Assembly (NCBI RefSeq): GCF_010548375.1
Contig: NZ_JAAGLY010000005.1
Location: 186,001-250,000, forward strand
DNA from: Streptomyces sp. SID13726
GTDB lineage: Bacteria; Actinomycetota; Actinomycetes; Streptomycetales; Streptomycetaceae
Direction: 5' to 3'
Length of the DNA stretch: 64,000 nt
Part shown: positions 17,403-24,779 of the stretch, in pieces
Numbering within the stretch: position 1 is the first letter of the stretch
Layout of the letters: each line of letters opens with the position of its first letter
Translations under genes and position numbers: made by a program
Notes under the pieces: generated by a model
Databases searched by the model: none
What the model saw: only the letters and a program-made list of their open reading frames with translations
What the model was told of the DNA's origin: nothing

Positions 17403-18716
17403 ATGGAGTACAGGTCGATGGAGGGACGGCGCAGGTCGGGGGAGGTGGGGCGGTGCGGGGTGCGGACGGCTGTCGTGGGGGGCGGGGTCGCCGGGCTGAG
17501 TGCTGCTTATCTGCTGGGGCGGACCGGGCACGTCACGTTGTACGAGGCCGATGACCGGCTCGGTGGGCATGCGCACACGCATGAGGTGACGTCGGCGTAC
17601 GACGGCAGGGTGCACCGGGTGGACTCCGGGTTCATCGTGCACAACCGCCGTACGTATCCGAACCTGCTGCGGCTCTTCGACGAACTCGGCGTGGCCACCC
17701 GGGAGTCGGAGATGAGCATGTCGGTGCGGTGCGAGGGGTGCGGGCTGGAGTACGCCGGGGCCCGCGGTCCGGGGGGACTGTTCGCCCAGCGGGGCAATCT
17801 CGTGCGGGGGCCTTATCTGCGGCTGCTCACGGAGGTGCCGGCCTTTCATCGGGCCGCCCGGCGGCTGCTGGCCGGCCACGGCGACGACACCCTCACCCTC
17901 GGCGACTTCCTGGACCGGGAGGGCTTCTCCGCCTACTTCCGCGCCCACTTCATGACCCCGGTGGTCTCCGCCGTGTGGTCCTGTGACGCCGTCACCGCCC
18001 AACTCCACCCGGCCGCCCACCTGTTCCGGTTCCTGGAGCACCACGGGATGCTGTCGGTGGGCGGCTCACCGACGTGGCGCACGGTGAGCGGCGGTTCCCG
18101 CAGCTACGTCGACCGTGTCGCCAAGCACATCGGCGAGATCCGCACCGGCACCCCCGTCCGGTCCGTACGGCGGCACGCCGACACCGACGGCGTCACCGCC
18201 GCCGACGGCACCACCGAGTCGTACGACGCCGTGGTGATCGCGGTCCATCCCGACCAGGCGCTGCGCCTGCTGGCCGATCCGACCGCGCGGGAAAGGGAGT
18301 TGCTGGGCGCCTTCCGCTACTCCCGCAACACCACGCTCCTGCACACCGACACCCGGCTGCTGCCCCGCGCCCCCGGCGCCCGCGCCTCCTGGAACTACCT
18401 GATGCCGGCCTGCGCGGCCGGTGCCGAGAACGTGCGGGTCAGCTACGACATGAACCGGCTCCAACGCCTCGACGCCACCGACACGTTCGTCGTGACGCTG
18501 GGCGGCGAGGACCGCGTCGACCCCGGCCGGGTCCTGGCCCGCATGGTCTACGAACACCCCGTCTTCACCCCGGAGTCGGTCGCGGCCCAGCGAAGAATGC
18601 CCGAACTCGCCTCCCCCGTCTGCGTGTTCGCCGGTGCCTACCAGGGCTGGGGTTTCCACGAGGACGGCTGCCGCTCCGGCGTCGAGGCCGCCGCCGCGCT
18701 GGGAGCGCGCTGGTGA
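17403..18716 (+). CDS. FAD-dependent amine oxidase-like oxidoreductase (Rv0449c-like)
   Basis: A 437-residue protein. The ATG at 17403 follows GGAGGAG. The N-terminal dinucleotide fold is clear: RTAVVGGGVAGLSAAYLLGRTGHVTLYEADDRLGGHAHTHE (about 20-60). YDAVVIAVHPDQALRLL is the second FAD-domain motif and VFAGAYQGWGFHEDGCRSG the C-terminal FAD segment. It belongs to the amine oxidase/phytoene-desaturase-like group that accompanies DUF1365 and cyclopropane-synthase-like methyltransferases. It is the first gene of a four-gene operon with 4-bp overlaps whose order matches M. tuberculosis Rv0449c-Rv0448c-Rv0447c-Rv0446c. A role in oxidation or desaturation of a fatty-acyl chain is inferred, not shown. 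Confidence 0.88.
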   Translation: MEYRSMEGRRRSGEVGRCGVRTAVVGGGVAGLSAAYLLGRTGHVTLYEADDRLGGHAHTHEVTSAYDGRVHRVDSGFIVHNRRTYPNLLRLFDELGVATRESEMSMSVRCEGCGLEYAGARGPGGLFAQRGNLVRGPYLRLLTEVPAFHRAARRLLAGHGDDTLTLGDFLDREGFSAYFRAHFMTPVVSAVWSCDAVTAQLHPAAHLFRFLEHHGMLSVGGSPTWRTVSGGSRSYVDRVAKHIGEIRTGTPVRSVRRHADTDGVTAADGTTESYDAVVIAVHPDQALRLLADPTARERELLGAFRYSRNTTLLHTDTRLLPRAPGARASWNYLMPACAAGAENVRVSYDMNRLQRLDATDTFVVTLGGEDRVDPGRVLARMVYEHPVFTPESVAAQRRMPELASPVCVFAGAYQGWGFHEDGCRSGVEAAAALGARW

Positions 18717-19444
18717 ACGCCGTACCCGCCCTCTACCCCTGCACGATCGCCCACGTGCGGACCGCGCCCCGCCGCCGCACCCTGCGCCACCGCACCTATC
18801 TGTGGCTCCTCGACCCCGACCGGCCGCCCCGACTGCCCTTCCCGCTCAGGCCGTTGGCCCGCTTCGACCCCCGGGACCACTTCACCGGCGAGCACCCCTC
18901 GATCCGGGCAGGGCTCGACGCGTTCCTGGCCGGGCACGGGGTGCGGCTGGACGGCGGCCGGGTCCTGATGCTGACCCACGCGCGTGTGCTGGGGTACGTG
19001 TTCAACCCGCTCACCCTGTACTGGTGCCACGGCCCCGCGGGCGACCTGCGCTGCGTGGTCGCCGAGGTGCACAACACCTACGGCGGCCGCCACTCCTACC
19101 TCCTGCACCCGGACCCGACCGGCACCGCGCGCGCCGCGAAACGGTTCTACGTCTCGCCGTTCCTCCCGGTCGACGGCCACTACCGGATGCGGCTCCCGGA
19201 ACCGGCAGAACGCCTCGACCTGACCGTGCACCTGGACCGCGAGCACGGCAGGGCCTTCACCGCGACCGTACGCGGCACCCGGCGCACCGCGAGCCCAACA
19301 ACCCTGCTGCGCCTGGCACTTCGCCACCCCTGGTCCACCCTCGCCGTCGCGACCGCGATCCGCGTCCACGGCGTACGCCTGTTCCTGCGGGGCCTGCCGG
19401 TCCAGCCCCGCCCCGACCACCGCACCCCGGAGAAAGCCACATGA
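18713..19444 (+). CDS. DUF1365 protein (Rv0448c-like)
   Basis: A 243-residue protein from the GTG at 18713, which overlaps the previous stop (GTGA); the longer open frame upstream is a shadow of the oxidoreductase. ALYPCTIAHVRTAPRRRTLRHRTYLWLLDPD is the DUF1365 N-terminus. VLGYVFNPLTLYWCH and VAEVHNTYGGRHSYLL are its conserved core, and KRFYVSPFLPVDGHYRMR the next block. The biochemical function of DUF1365 is not known, but it is almost always encoded between the FAD oxidoreductase and the CFA-synthase-like methyltransferase, pointing to a shared lipid modification. Confidence 0.9.
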   Translation: MNAVPALYPCTIAHVRTAPRRRTLRHRTYLWLLDPDRPPRLPFPLRPLARFDPRDHFTGEHPSIRAGLDAFLAGHGVRLDGGRVLMLTHARVLGYVFNPLTLYWCHGPAGDLRCVVAEVHNTYGGRHSYLLHPDPTGTARAAKRFYVSPFLPVDGHYRMRLPEPAERLDLTVHLDREHGRAFTATVRGTRRTASPTTLLRLALRHPWSTLAVATAIRVHGVRLFLRGLPVQPRPDHRTPEKAT

Positions 19445-20718
19445 CGACAGCGGAAACCCGCGGCACCGCGCCGTCGGCCGTCGACCCCGCCCGCTGGCCC
19501 GACGTCTCCCGCGTCCCCGCCGCCTCCCGCCCGCGTACGGCCCTCACCGCGGCGCTCGTCCGCAGGGCCCTCGGCGGGCTGCCCCTGCGGGTCCGGTACG
19601 CCGGGGCCGGGGACCTCGGCGGGGGCGGGCCGCTGATGGAGGTGCGGGACCCGGCAGCGTTCCACGCGCGGGTGGGGACCCACGGCCTGGTCGGCTTCGG
19701 CGAGTCCTACATGGCGGGCGAGTGGGACGCCCCCGACCTGGTCGCCGTACTCACCGTGCTCGCCGGACACGCAGCCGAGCTGATCCCCGCCCCGCTGCAA
19801 CGGCTGCGCGGCCTGTGGGCCCCGCGCCACCCGAGCGCGGAGCGCAACACCCCCGACGGCTCCCGCACCAACATCGGCCGCCACTACGACCTCTCCAACG
19901 ACCTCTTCGCCCTCTTCCTCGACGACACCCTCACCTACTCCGCCGCCGTCTTCCGGGGCTTCCCCGCGAGCCGGGACCTGCTCGCGGCGGCCCAGCACCG
20001 CAAGATCGACCGGCTGCTCGACCTCGCCGGAGTGGGCGAGGGCACCCGGCTCCTGGAGATCGGCACCGGCTGGGGCGAACTGGCCCTGCGGGCCGCCGCC
20101 AGGGGCGCCCGCGTCACCTCGCTCACCCTCTCGGCACGGCAACAGGAGCTCGCGACGGAACGGGCGCGCGCGGCGGGGCTCGGCGAACGGGTCCGCGTCG
20201 ACCTGTGCGACTACCGCGAGGCACGCGGCGAGTACGACGCCGTGGTCAGCGTCGAGATGATCGAGGCGGTCGGCGCCGAGTTCTGGCCCGTCTACTTCCG
20301 CGCCCTGGACGCCCGGCTGGCCCCCGGCGGCCGGGTGGCGCTCCAGGCCATCACCATGCCGCACGCGCGGATGCTCGCGACCCGGGAGACCTTCACCTGG
20401 ATCCACAAGTACGTCTTCCCCGGCGGCCTCATCCCCTCCACCGAGGCGATCGAGCACACCGCCCGCGACCGCACCGCGCTGCGCCTCACCCGCCGCGACG
20501 CCTTCGGCGCCCACTACGCCGAGACCCTGCGGCTGTGGCGCGAACGGTTCACCGAACGCGCCGACGAAGTCACCGCCCTCGGCTTCGACGACGTTTTCCA
20601 CCGCCTGTGGACGTTCTACCTGGCCTACTCCGAGGCCGGCTTCCGCTCGGGCTACCTCGACGTCCAGCAGTACCTGTTCGTCAAGGACGCCCCCGGCCGC
20701 ACCGAGGAGCGACCGTGA
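19441..20718 (+). CDS. ufaA1: Cyclopropane-fatty-acid-synthase-like SAM methyltransferase (UfaA1-like)
   Basis: A 425-residue protein; the ATG overlaps the previous gene (ATGA). NIGRHYDLSNDLFALFLDDTLTYSAAVF (about 140-170) is the CFA-synthase signature. LLEIGTGWGELALRAA is the SAM-binding glycine loop, VVSVEMIEAVGAEFWPVYF the active-site region, and IHKYVFPGGLIPS the lipid-domain motif. The N-terminal domain (YMAGEWDAPDLVAVLTVL) is typical of the family. It should transfer a methyl or methylene group to an unsaturated phospholipid acyl chain. The gene context equals that of M. tuberculosis ufaA1 (Rv0447c), which has been linked to 10-methyl fatty acid synthesis. The product made here is inferred only. 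Confidence 0.9.
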   Translation: MTTAETRGTAPSAVDPARWPDVSRVPAASRPRTALTAALVRRALGGLPLRVRYAGAGDLGGGGPLMEVRDPAAFHARVGTHGLVGFGESYMAGEWDAPDLVAVLTVLAGHAAELIPAPLQRLRGLWAPRHPSAERNTPDGSRTNIGRHYDLSNDLFALFLDDTLTYSAAVFRGFPASRDLLAAAQHRKIDRLLDLAGVGEGTRLLEIGTGWGELALRAAARGARVTSLTLSARQQELATERARAAGLGERVRVDLCDYREARGEYDAVVSVEMIEAVGAEFWPVYFRALDARLAPGGRVALQAITMPHARMLATRETFTWIHKYVFPGGLIPSTEAIEHTARDRTALRLTRRDAFGAHYAETLRLWRERFTERADEVTALGFDDVFHRLWTFYLAYSEAGFRSGYLDVQQYLFVKDAPGRTEERP

Positions 20719-21524
20719 ACGGCTTCCCCTGGAGCGCGTTCGCGCTCAACCTCGCCTGGTCCGCCGCCGCGGCCCTCACCGTCATGCTCGTCACCTTCGC
20801 CGTCGGGGTACGCGCGGGCGTGCACCGGGTTGTCGACGTCGCCTGGGGCCTCGCCTTCACGGCGGTGGCCACGGTGACCCTCGCCGCCTCCAGCGGGGAG
20901 GGCGATCCCGTACGACGGCTGCTGGCGACCTCGCTGACGGCGATCTGGGGGCTGCGCCTGGCGGTGCACATCGCCCGCCGGGCCCGGGGTCACGGCGAGG
21001 ACCCGCGCTACGACGCGATGCTGGCCAAGGCACCCGGCAGCCGCGACGCGTACGCCCTGCGCAAGGTCTACCTCCTCCAGGGCGCGCTCGTCTGGCTGGT
21101 GTCCCTGCCCGTGCAGACCGCGCAGTACGCGCCCGGCCCGCCGACCGCCCTCACCTGGGCCGGAGCCGCGCTGTGGGCGGTGGGGATCTGCTTCGAGGCG
21201 GTGGGGGACGCCCAGCTGGCCCGGTTCCGGGCCGACCCCGCGAACCGGGGCCGGATCATGGACCGCGGCCTGTGGGCGTGGACGAGACACCCCAACTACT
21301 TCGGGGACTTCTGCGTGTGGTGGGGCCTGTTCCTGCTCGCCTGCGCCTCCTGGCCGACGGCCGCCCTGACCGTCGTATCGCCGCTGGTCATGACCCTGCT
21401 GCTGACACAGGGCAGCGGGAAACGGCTGCTGGAACGCCACATGGCCGACCGGCCGGGATACGCCGAGTACCGCTCGCGCACGAGCGGCTTCGTGCCGCGT
21501 CCACCCCGCCCGGGGCGGAGGTGA
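20715..21524 (+). CDS. DUF1295 steroid-5-alpha-reductase-like membrane protein (Rv0446c-like)
   Basis: A 269-residue protein from a GTG that overlaps the previous stop. About seven membrane helices are visible. VDVAWGLAFTAVA (about 40), YALRKVYLLQGALVWLVSLPV and the C-terminal GLWAWTRHPNYFGDFCVWWGLFLL with YRSRTSGFVPRPP are the conserved DUF1295 segments. The RHPNYFG motif is shared with NADPH-dependent membrane reductases such as steroid 5-alpha-reductase and ICMT. It closes the four-gene set and may reduce the intermediate formed by the methyltransferase, a likely but unproven role. Confidence 0.88.
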   Translation: MNGFPWSAFALNLAWSAAAALTVMLVTFAVGVRAGVHRVVDVAWGLAFTAVATVTLAASSGEGDPVRRLLATSLTAIWGLRLAVHIARRARGHGEDPRYDAMLAKAPGSRDAYALRKVYLLQGALVWLVSLPVQTAQYAPGPPTALTWAGAALWAVGICFEAVGDAQLARFRADPANRGRIMDRGLWAWTRHPNYFGDFCVWWGLFLLACASWPTAALTVVSPLVMTLLLTQGSGKRLLERHMADRPGYAEYRSRTSGFVPRPPRPGRR

Positions 21525-21558
21525 CGGGCGGGATCCGGGAGGATGGGCCCGCGGGAGG

Positions 21559-22311
21559 GTGCGTGCGCGCGCGGAACACGAGGAGCGTCTTATCGAGCCA
21601 CACGAGCCACACGAGCCACAGGACGACACTGTACGGACGGCGCTGACCCTGCGCCGGCCGCGACCGCCGCACCCGAGGGCGGCCGTCCTGCTGCTGCACG
21701 GTGGACAGGAGACGAGCGAACGGGCCGCCCGCCCCTGGCAGTTGGCCGCGCTGCGGCTGGACCCCGTGGCCCGCGCGGTCGCCGCCGCCCTGCCCCACCC
21801 GGACGTCCTGGTGGGCCGGGTCCGCTACCGCCTGCGCGGCTGGAACGGCGAGCGCGCCGACCCGGTCCTGGACACCCTGCGCGCCCTGGACACCCTCGCC
21901 GAACTCGCCGGGCCCGTGCCCACCGTGCTGGTGGGCCACTCCATGGGCGGCCGAGCCGCACTGCGCGCCGCCGGCCACCCCCTGGTGCGCGGCCTGGTCG
22001 CCCTCGCGCCCTGGTGGCCACCGGGAGAACCCGTGACCCAGACGGCGGGCCGCCACGTCATCGCCCTGCACGGGGCCCGCGACCGCGTCACCTCGGCCAC
22101 CGAGACGGCCGCCTGCGTACGCCGGGCGAGCGCCGGCGCGGCCAGCGCGGGCATGGCGTTCCTCGCCGACACCGACCACGCGATGCTGCACCGCGCCACG
22201 TTCTGGCACCGCACCACGGGCGCCCTGGTCGCCCACCTGCTCGCCCCGACGACCACGCCTGAGCCGCTGCCTGAGGAGTGCTACGGGGGTGGGGACTTTC
22301 CGGTGCTCTGA
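21559..22311 (+). CDS. Alpha/beta hydrolase
   Basis: A 250-residue protein. AVLLLHGGQETSER (about 41-54) is the oxyanion strand, VLVGHSMGGRAALRAA (about 122-137) the nucleophile elbow with Ser, and HVIALHGARDRVTS and ADTDHAMLHR give the acid and His candidates. The start is uncertain: the GTG at 21559 is very close to GGGAGG, and the first 25 residues (EPHEPHEP) come from a 9-bp DNA repeat, three perfect copies of CGAGCCACA at 21594-21620. It lies 34 bp after the DUF1295 gene and may be co-transcribed with the lipid-modification operon. Substrate unknown. Confidence 0.75.
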   Translation: MRARAEHEERLIEPHEPHEPQDDTVRTALTLRRPRPPHPRAAVLLLHGGQETSERAARPWQLAALRLDPVARAVAAALPHPDVLVGRVRYRLRGWNGERADPVLDTLRALDTLAELAGPVPTVLVGHSMGGRAALRAAGHPLVRGLVALAPWWPPGEPVTQTAGRHVIALHGARDRVTSATETAACVRRASAGAASAGMAFLADTDHAMLHRATFWHRTTGALVAHLLAPTTTPEPLPEECYGGGDFPVL

Positions 22312-22326
22312 GGGGCGGGGGTGGGT

Positions 22327-22568
22327 GGCTCTTGCCGGGGGCGGTCTCGGTCACCTTGGGGAGGGCGGACGGCGACGGGGGGATGAGGCTCTCGCCGGGG
22401 GCAGCTTCGGCTACTCGGGGAGGAGTGGCGATCGGGGCGGGAGGGGCTCCGGCCGGGTCGGTCTCGATCACGTGGGGAGGGGCGGGACGGCGATCGGGGC
22501 GGACGTGGCTCCGGCCAGGGGCGGCCTCGGTCACCCGGGGAAGGCCAGCACAGCGACCGGAGTGGACG
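22327..22568. repeat. Four ~60-bp tandem units, the last containing the 3' end of rskA
   Basis: Units start with GGCTC at 22327, 22387, 22445 and 22507 (lengths about 60, 58, 62 and 62 bp). Each carries GGxCTCGGTCAC-like and GGGGAxGGxC..GCGAxCGGxGxGGAC words in order. The fourth unit includes the stop codon and last dozen codons of rskA (minus strand, ending at 22531). The array therefore looks like repeated copying of that gene's 3' end into the space before the hydrolase gene. Confidence 0.8.
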
Positions 22569-23598
22569 TCGGCCGTCCCGATCCGCCCTCCGGTTCGAGC
22601 GTGATCCCCATGCCCGACGCCCCGTCGACGGCGCCCCGCAGCAGCACGGCCTGGTCGGCGCGGCCGGGGTCCATCAGGCCGGCCGGTCGCATGGTCCCGT
22701 CCTCGTCGAACCACAGCTGGTAGACCTTGCCGCCCGGCGGACGGCCCATCCCGGTGACGAGGAGTACGGCCCGGTCCAGTTTCCGGGAGACGACGACGCT
22801 GCCGGTGGCGCCGCCGGCCAGGCCGGTGGCCCGGGTCCTGGCGTCCGGCGCGGCCAGTACGGCGGCGATCGCGTCCACCGCCCGCACCGCGCCGCGTGCC
22901 CGGTCGCGGGCGTCCTCGGCCCTCTGGTGCTGCCACACCGCGCCCCCACCGGAGACCACGGCCACCGCGAGGCAGGCGGCGAGCGCCCAACGGGACAGCA
23001 CGGGGGCCCGCGGGCCACTGCGGGGCTGGGACATCGCGTCCGTGCGCTTCTGTCGGGCCCTGGCGACCCGGCTCAGCATCGGGGCTCGCGGGCCGTCGTG
23101 ACGCTGCTCGATCGGGTCCCCGCGCTTCTGTCGGGCCCCGGTGATCCGGCTGAGCACCGGAGCCCATCGGGTGTCACGGCGCTGCTGCTGCTTGATCGGG
23201 CGGGGACGCGCCTGACGTACCCCGGTGATCCGACCCCGCATCGGAGCCCATCGGCTGTCGCGGCGCTGCTGCTGCTCGATCGGGCCGGGACGCGCCTGAC
23301 GTACCCCGGTGATCCGACCCCGCACCGGAGCCCACCAGCCACCCCCGCACCGCTCGATCGGGCCCGGGCGCACCTGACGTATCCCAGAGATCCGGTCCAG
23401 CACCCGTTCCCGCAGCCCCGGTGAGGGCGCGGTGGACACGGCGAGCCCCAGTCGCGCGGCCGTCGCGGTGAACTCGGCGGTCTCCCGTGCGCACTCCTCG
23501 CAGCCCGTCAGGTGCCGCTCGAACGCGCCGTTCTCCGCGTCGGACAGGGCGTGCAGGGCGTACGCGCCGGTCAGCCGGTGTGGGTCCACGGCCGTCAC
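22531..23598 (-). CDS. rskA: Anti-sigma-K factor RskA with expanded linker
   Basis: A 355-residue protein from a GTG that overlaps the sigK stop. Residues 1-55 are an anti-sigma domain with HLTGCEEC (His29-x3-Cys33-x2-Cys36, zinc-type). A basic linker of five 26-28-residue repeats follows (69-202). WALAACLAVAVVSGGGAVW (204-222) is the single membrane helix. The outer RskA domain has SVVVSRKLDRAVLLVTGM and KVYQLWFDEDG, the usual RskA signatures, and ends VAVLAFPG. It should hold SigK at the membrane until regulated proteolysis. Removing four of the five repeats would give about 247 residues, close to mycobacterial RskA, so the linker is an unusual expansion. Confidence 0.92.
   Translation of the reverse strand: MTAVDPHRLTGAYALHALSDAENGAFERHLTGCEECARETAEFTATAARLGLAVSTAPSPGLRERVLDRISGIRQVRPGPIERCGGGWWAPVRGRITGVRQARPGPIEQQQRRDSRWAPMRGRITGVRQARPRPIKQQQRRDTRWAPVLSRITGARQKRGDPIEQRHDGPRAPMLSRVARARQKRTDAMSQPRSGPRAPVLSRWALAACLAVAVVSGGGAVWQHQRAEDARDRARGAVRAVDAIAAVLAAPDARTRATGLAGGATGSVVVSRKLDRAVLLVTGMGRPPGGKVYQLWFDEDGTMRPAGLMDPGRADQAVLLRGAVDGASGMGITLEPEGGSGRPTSTPVAVLAFPG
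22993..23394 (-). repeat. In-frame fivefold repeat in the rskA linker
   Basis: Codons 69-202 encode five units beginning RISGIRQVRPGPIE, RITGVRQARPGPIE, RITGVRQARPRPIK, RITGARQKRGDPIE and RVARARQKRTDAMS, each ending W/R-AP(V/M)(R/L)(G/S). Unit lengths are 26, 28, 28, 26 and 26 residues, so every duplication kept the frame. The middle units are most alike, which suggests recent growth there. Confidence 0.95.
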
Positions 23599-24179
23599 AC
23601 GCTCACCCCCAGGCAGTCACGCAGCCGGATGAGCCCGTCGCGCAGCCGGGTCTTCACGGTCCCCAGCGGAAGCGCCAGCGCCTCGGCCACCTCGCGGTAG
23701 GTCAGCCCCCGGTAGTAGGCCAGGGTGACGGACTGCCGCTGGAGCTCGGTCAGCGTGCGCAGACAACGCCGTACCTGCTCCCGTTCCAGCCGGGCCTCGA
23801 CGCGCTCGGCGACCTCGTCGTACTCGGGAAGGCGTGCCAGCAGCGCGGCCCGGTGGTCCCGGGCGGCCGCCGCGTCCACCGAGCGCACCCGGTCCACGGC
23901 CCGGCGATGCGCCAGGGTGAGGATCCAGTTGACGGCCGTCCCCCGGTCCCGCCGGTAACGGGGAGCCGTCCGCCACACCTCCACCAGCACCTCCTGCGTC
24001 ACCTCCTCCGACTGCGCCCGGTCCCGCAGCACGGCCCGCACGACCCCCAGCACCGACCCCGCCACCACGTCGTACACCCCCGCGAACGCCTCCTCGTCCC
24101 CGAGCGCCACCCGCCCCACCAGCTCCTCCAGATCGGGCCCGGCGGACGGACCTCCACCGATGTGCACTGCTTCTCTCAC
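23595..24179 (-). CDS. sigK: ECF sigma factor SigK
   Basis: A 194-residue protein. Region 2 is EEAFAGVYDVVAGSVLGVVRAVLRDRAQSEEVTQEVLVEVWRTAPRY (about 28-75), followed by NWILTLAHRRAVDRVRS. Region 4 is LTELQRQSVTLAYYRGLTYREVAEALALPLGTVKTRLRDGLIRLRDCL. This is the SigK/ECF19 pattern. It is translationally coupled to rskA (GTGA) and sits next to the amine oxidase-DUF1365-UfaA1-DUF1295 genes, the same neighbours that sigK has in mycobacteria. The regulon here probably includes that operon, although I could not identify a SigK-type promoter upstream of 17403. Confidence 0.92.
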   Translation of the reverse strand: MREAVHIGGGPSAGPDLEELVGRVALGDEEAFAGVYDVVAGSVLGVVRAVLRDRAQSEEVTQEVLVEVWRTAPRYRRDRGTAVNWILTLAHRRAVDRVRSVDAAAARDHRAALLARLPEYDEVAERVEARLEREQVRRCLRTLTELQRQSVTLAYYRGLTYREVAEALALPLGTVKTRLRDGLIRLRDCLGVSV

Positions 24180-24452
24180 CGAGGGCCTCCGCGGTCCGGT
24201 ACCTGTCCGTGCGTACCGGGTTCCGGGCGGGGGAGGGGAACGGATGCGCCGGCGGGGACTGGATGCGGAGGCCGGAAGGCCCGTCCGTCACGGTTCGGTA
24301 CGGACTCCGTGGACGAGTTGGAAGAACATCGAGAAGCAGATGTGCACGCGAACCCGCAGGTGGGCGCAATGGCGTCTTTGCCCGTACTTTAGTGTTGCTC
24401 TTCGCACGGCCTGTACCGCTCGCTCGTAATCGCACCATCAGGGGGTCGCCGT
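24180..24452. other. Divergent promoter region, sigK / WXG operon
   Basis: 273 bp between divergent starts. No tRNA, repeat or open frame of interest is seen. The right part (24380-24450) is less GC-rich, as expected for a promoter, and leads to a short CAGGGGG before the ATG at 24453. Confidence 0.4.
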
Positions 24453-24776
24453 ATGGCGGATGAATTCAAGGTCGATCTGGGTCAATTGGGATCGTTCGGA
24501 CGCGTTCTGAAGCAGTCCGTCACGGACCTGGAGGAGGCACGCTCGGCGCTTTCCTCGGTCAGCGCCGAACAGATCGGCACCCCGCGGCTGGACGAGGCGT
24601 GCGAGACCTTCCAGAACAAGTGGAAGTACGGCACCGGCCAGTTGAAGGACATGATCAAAGCGGTGGACGAGGGCGTGGAGAAGACCGCGCTGAGCTACCA
24701 GCAGTTCGAGGACAACCTCTCGAAGGCCCTCAAGAAGATGGAAGAGACGAACGCCGCGAATACCGGGGGAAAGTAA
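24453..24776 (+). CDS. WXG100-like small helical protein
   Basis: A 107-residue protein with no signal peptide or cysteine: MADEFKVDLGQLGSFGRVLKQSVTDLEEARSALSS, a central FQNKWKYGTGQL turn, then a second helix to KKMEETN. The length, helix-turn-helix shape and central aromatic-Gly turn (W-K-Y-G rather than strict W-x-G) fit the WXG100/ESAT-6-like superfamily of type VII secretion substrates. The next gene starts 3 bp after the stop and encodes a larger protein with a true WxG (WHGDAASAF), so the two may form a heterodimer, as EsxA/EsxB-type pairs do. No secretion ATPase is encoded in the window. Confidence 0.65.
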   Translation: MADEFKVDLGQLGSFGRVLKQSVTDLEEARSALSSVSAEQIGTPRLDEACETFQNKWKYGTGQLKDMIKAVDEGVEKTALSYQQFEDNLSKALKKMEETNAANTGGK

Positions 24777-24779
24777 TCC

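Noticed and set aside
16549..17403. Proline-rich plus-strand frames before the amine oxidase gene
   Set aside because: They run through a 106-bp repeat whose period breaks the reading frame, and they lack ribosome sites and domains. The amine oxidase has its own GGAGGAG-ATG at 17403.
22327..22568. Possible CRISPR-like array
   Set aside because: The four ~60-bp units are contiguous and degenerate, with no spacer/repeat alternation, and no cas genes are nearby.
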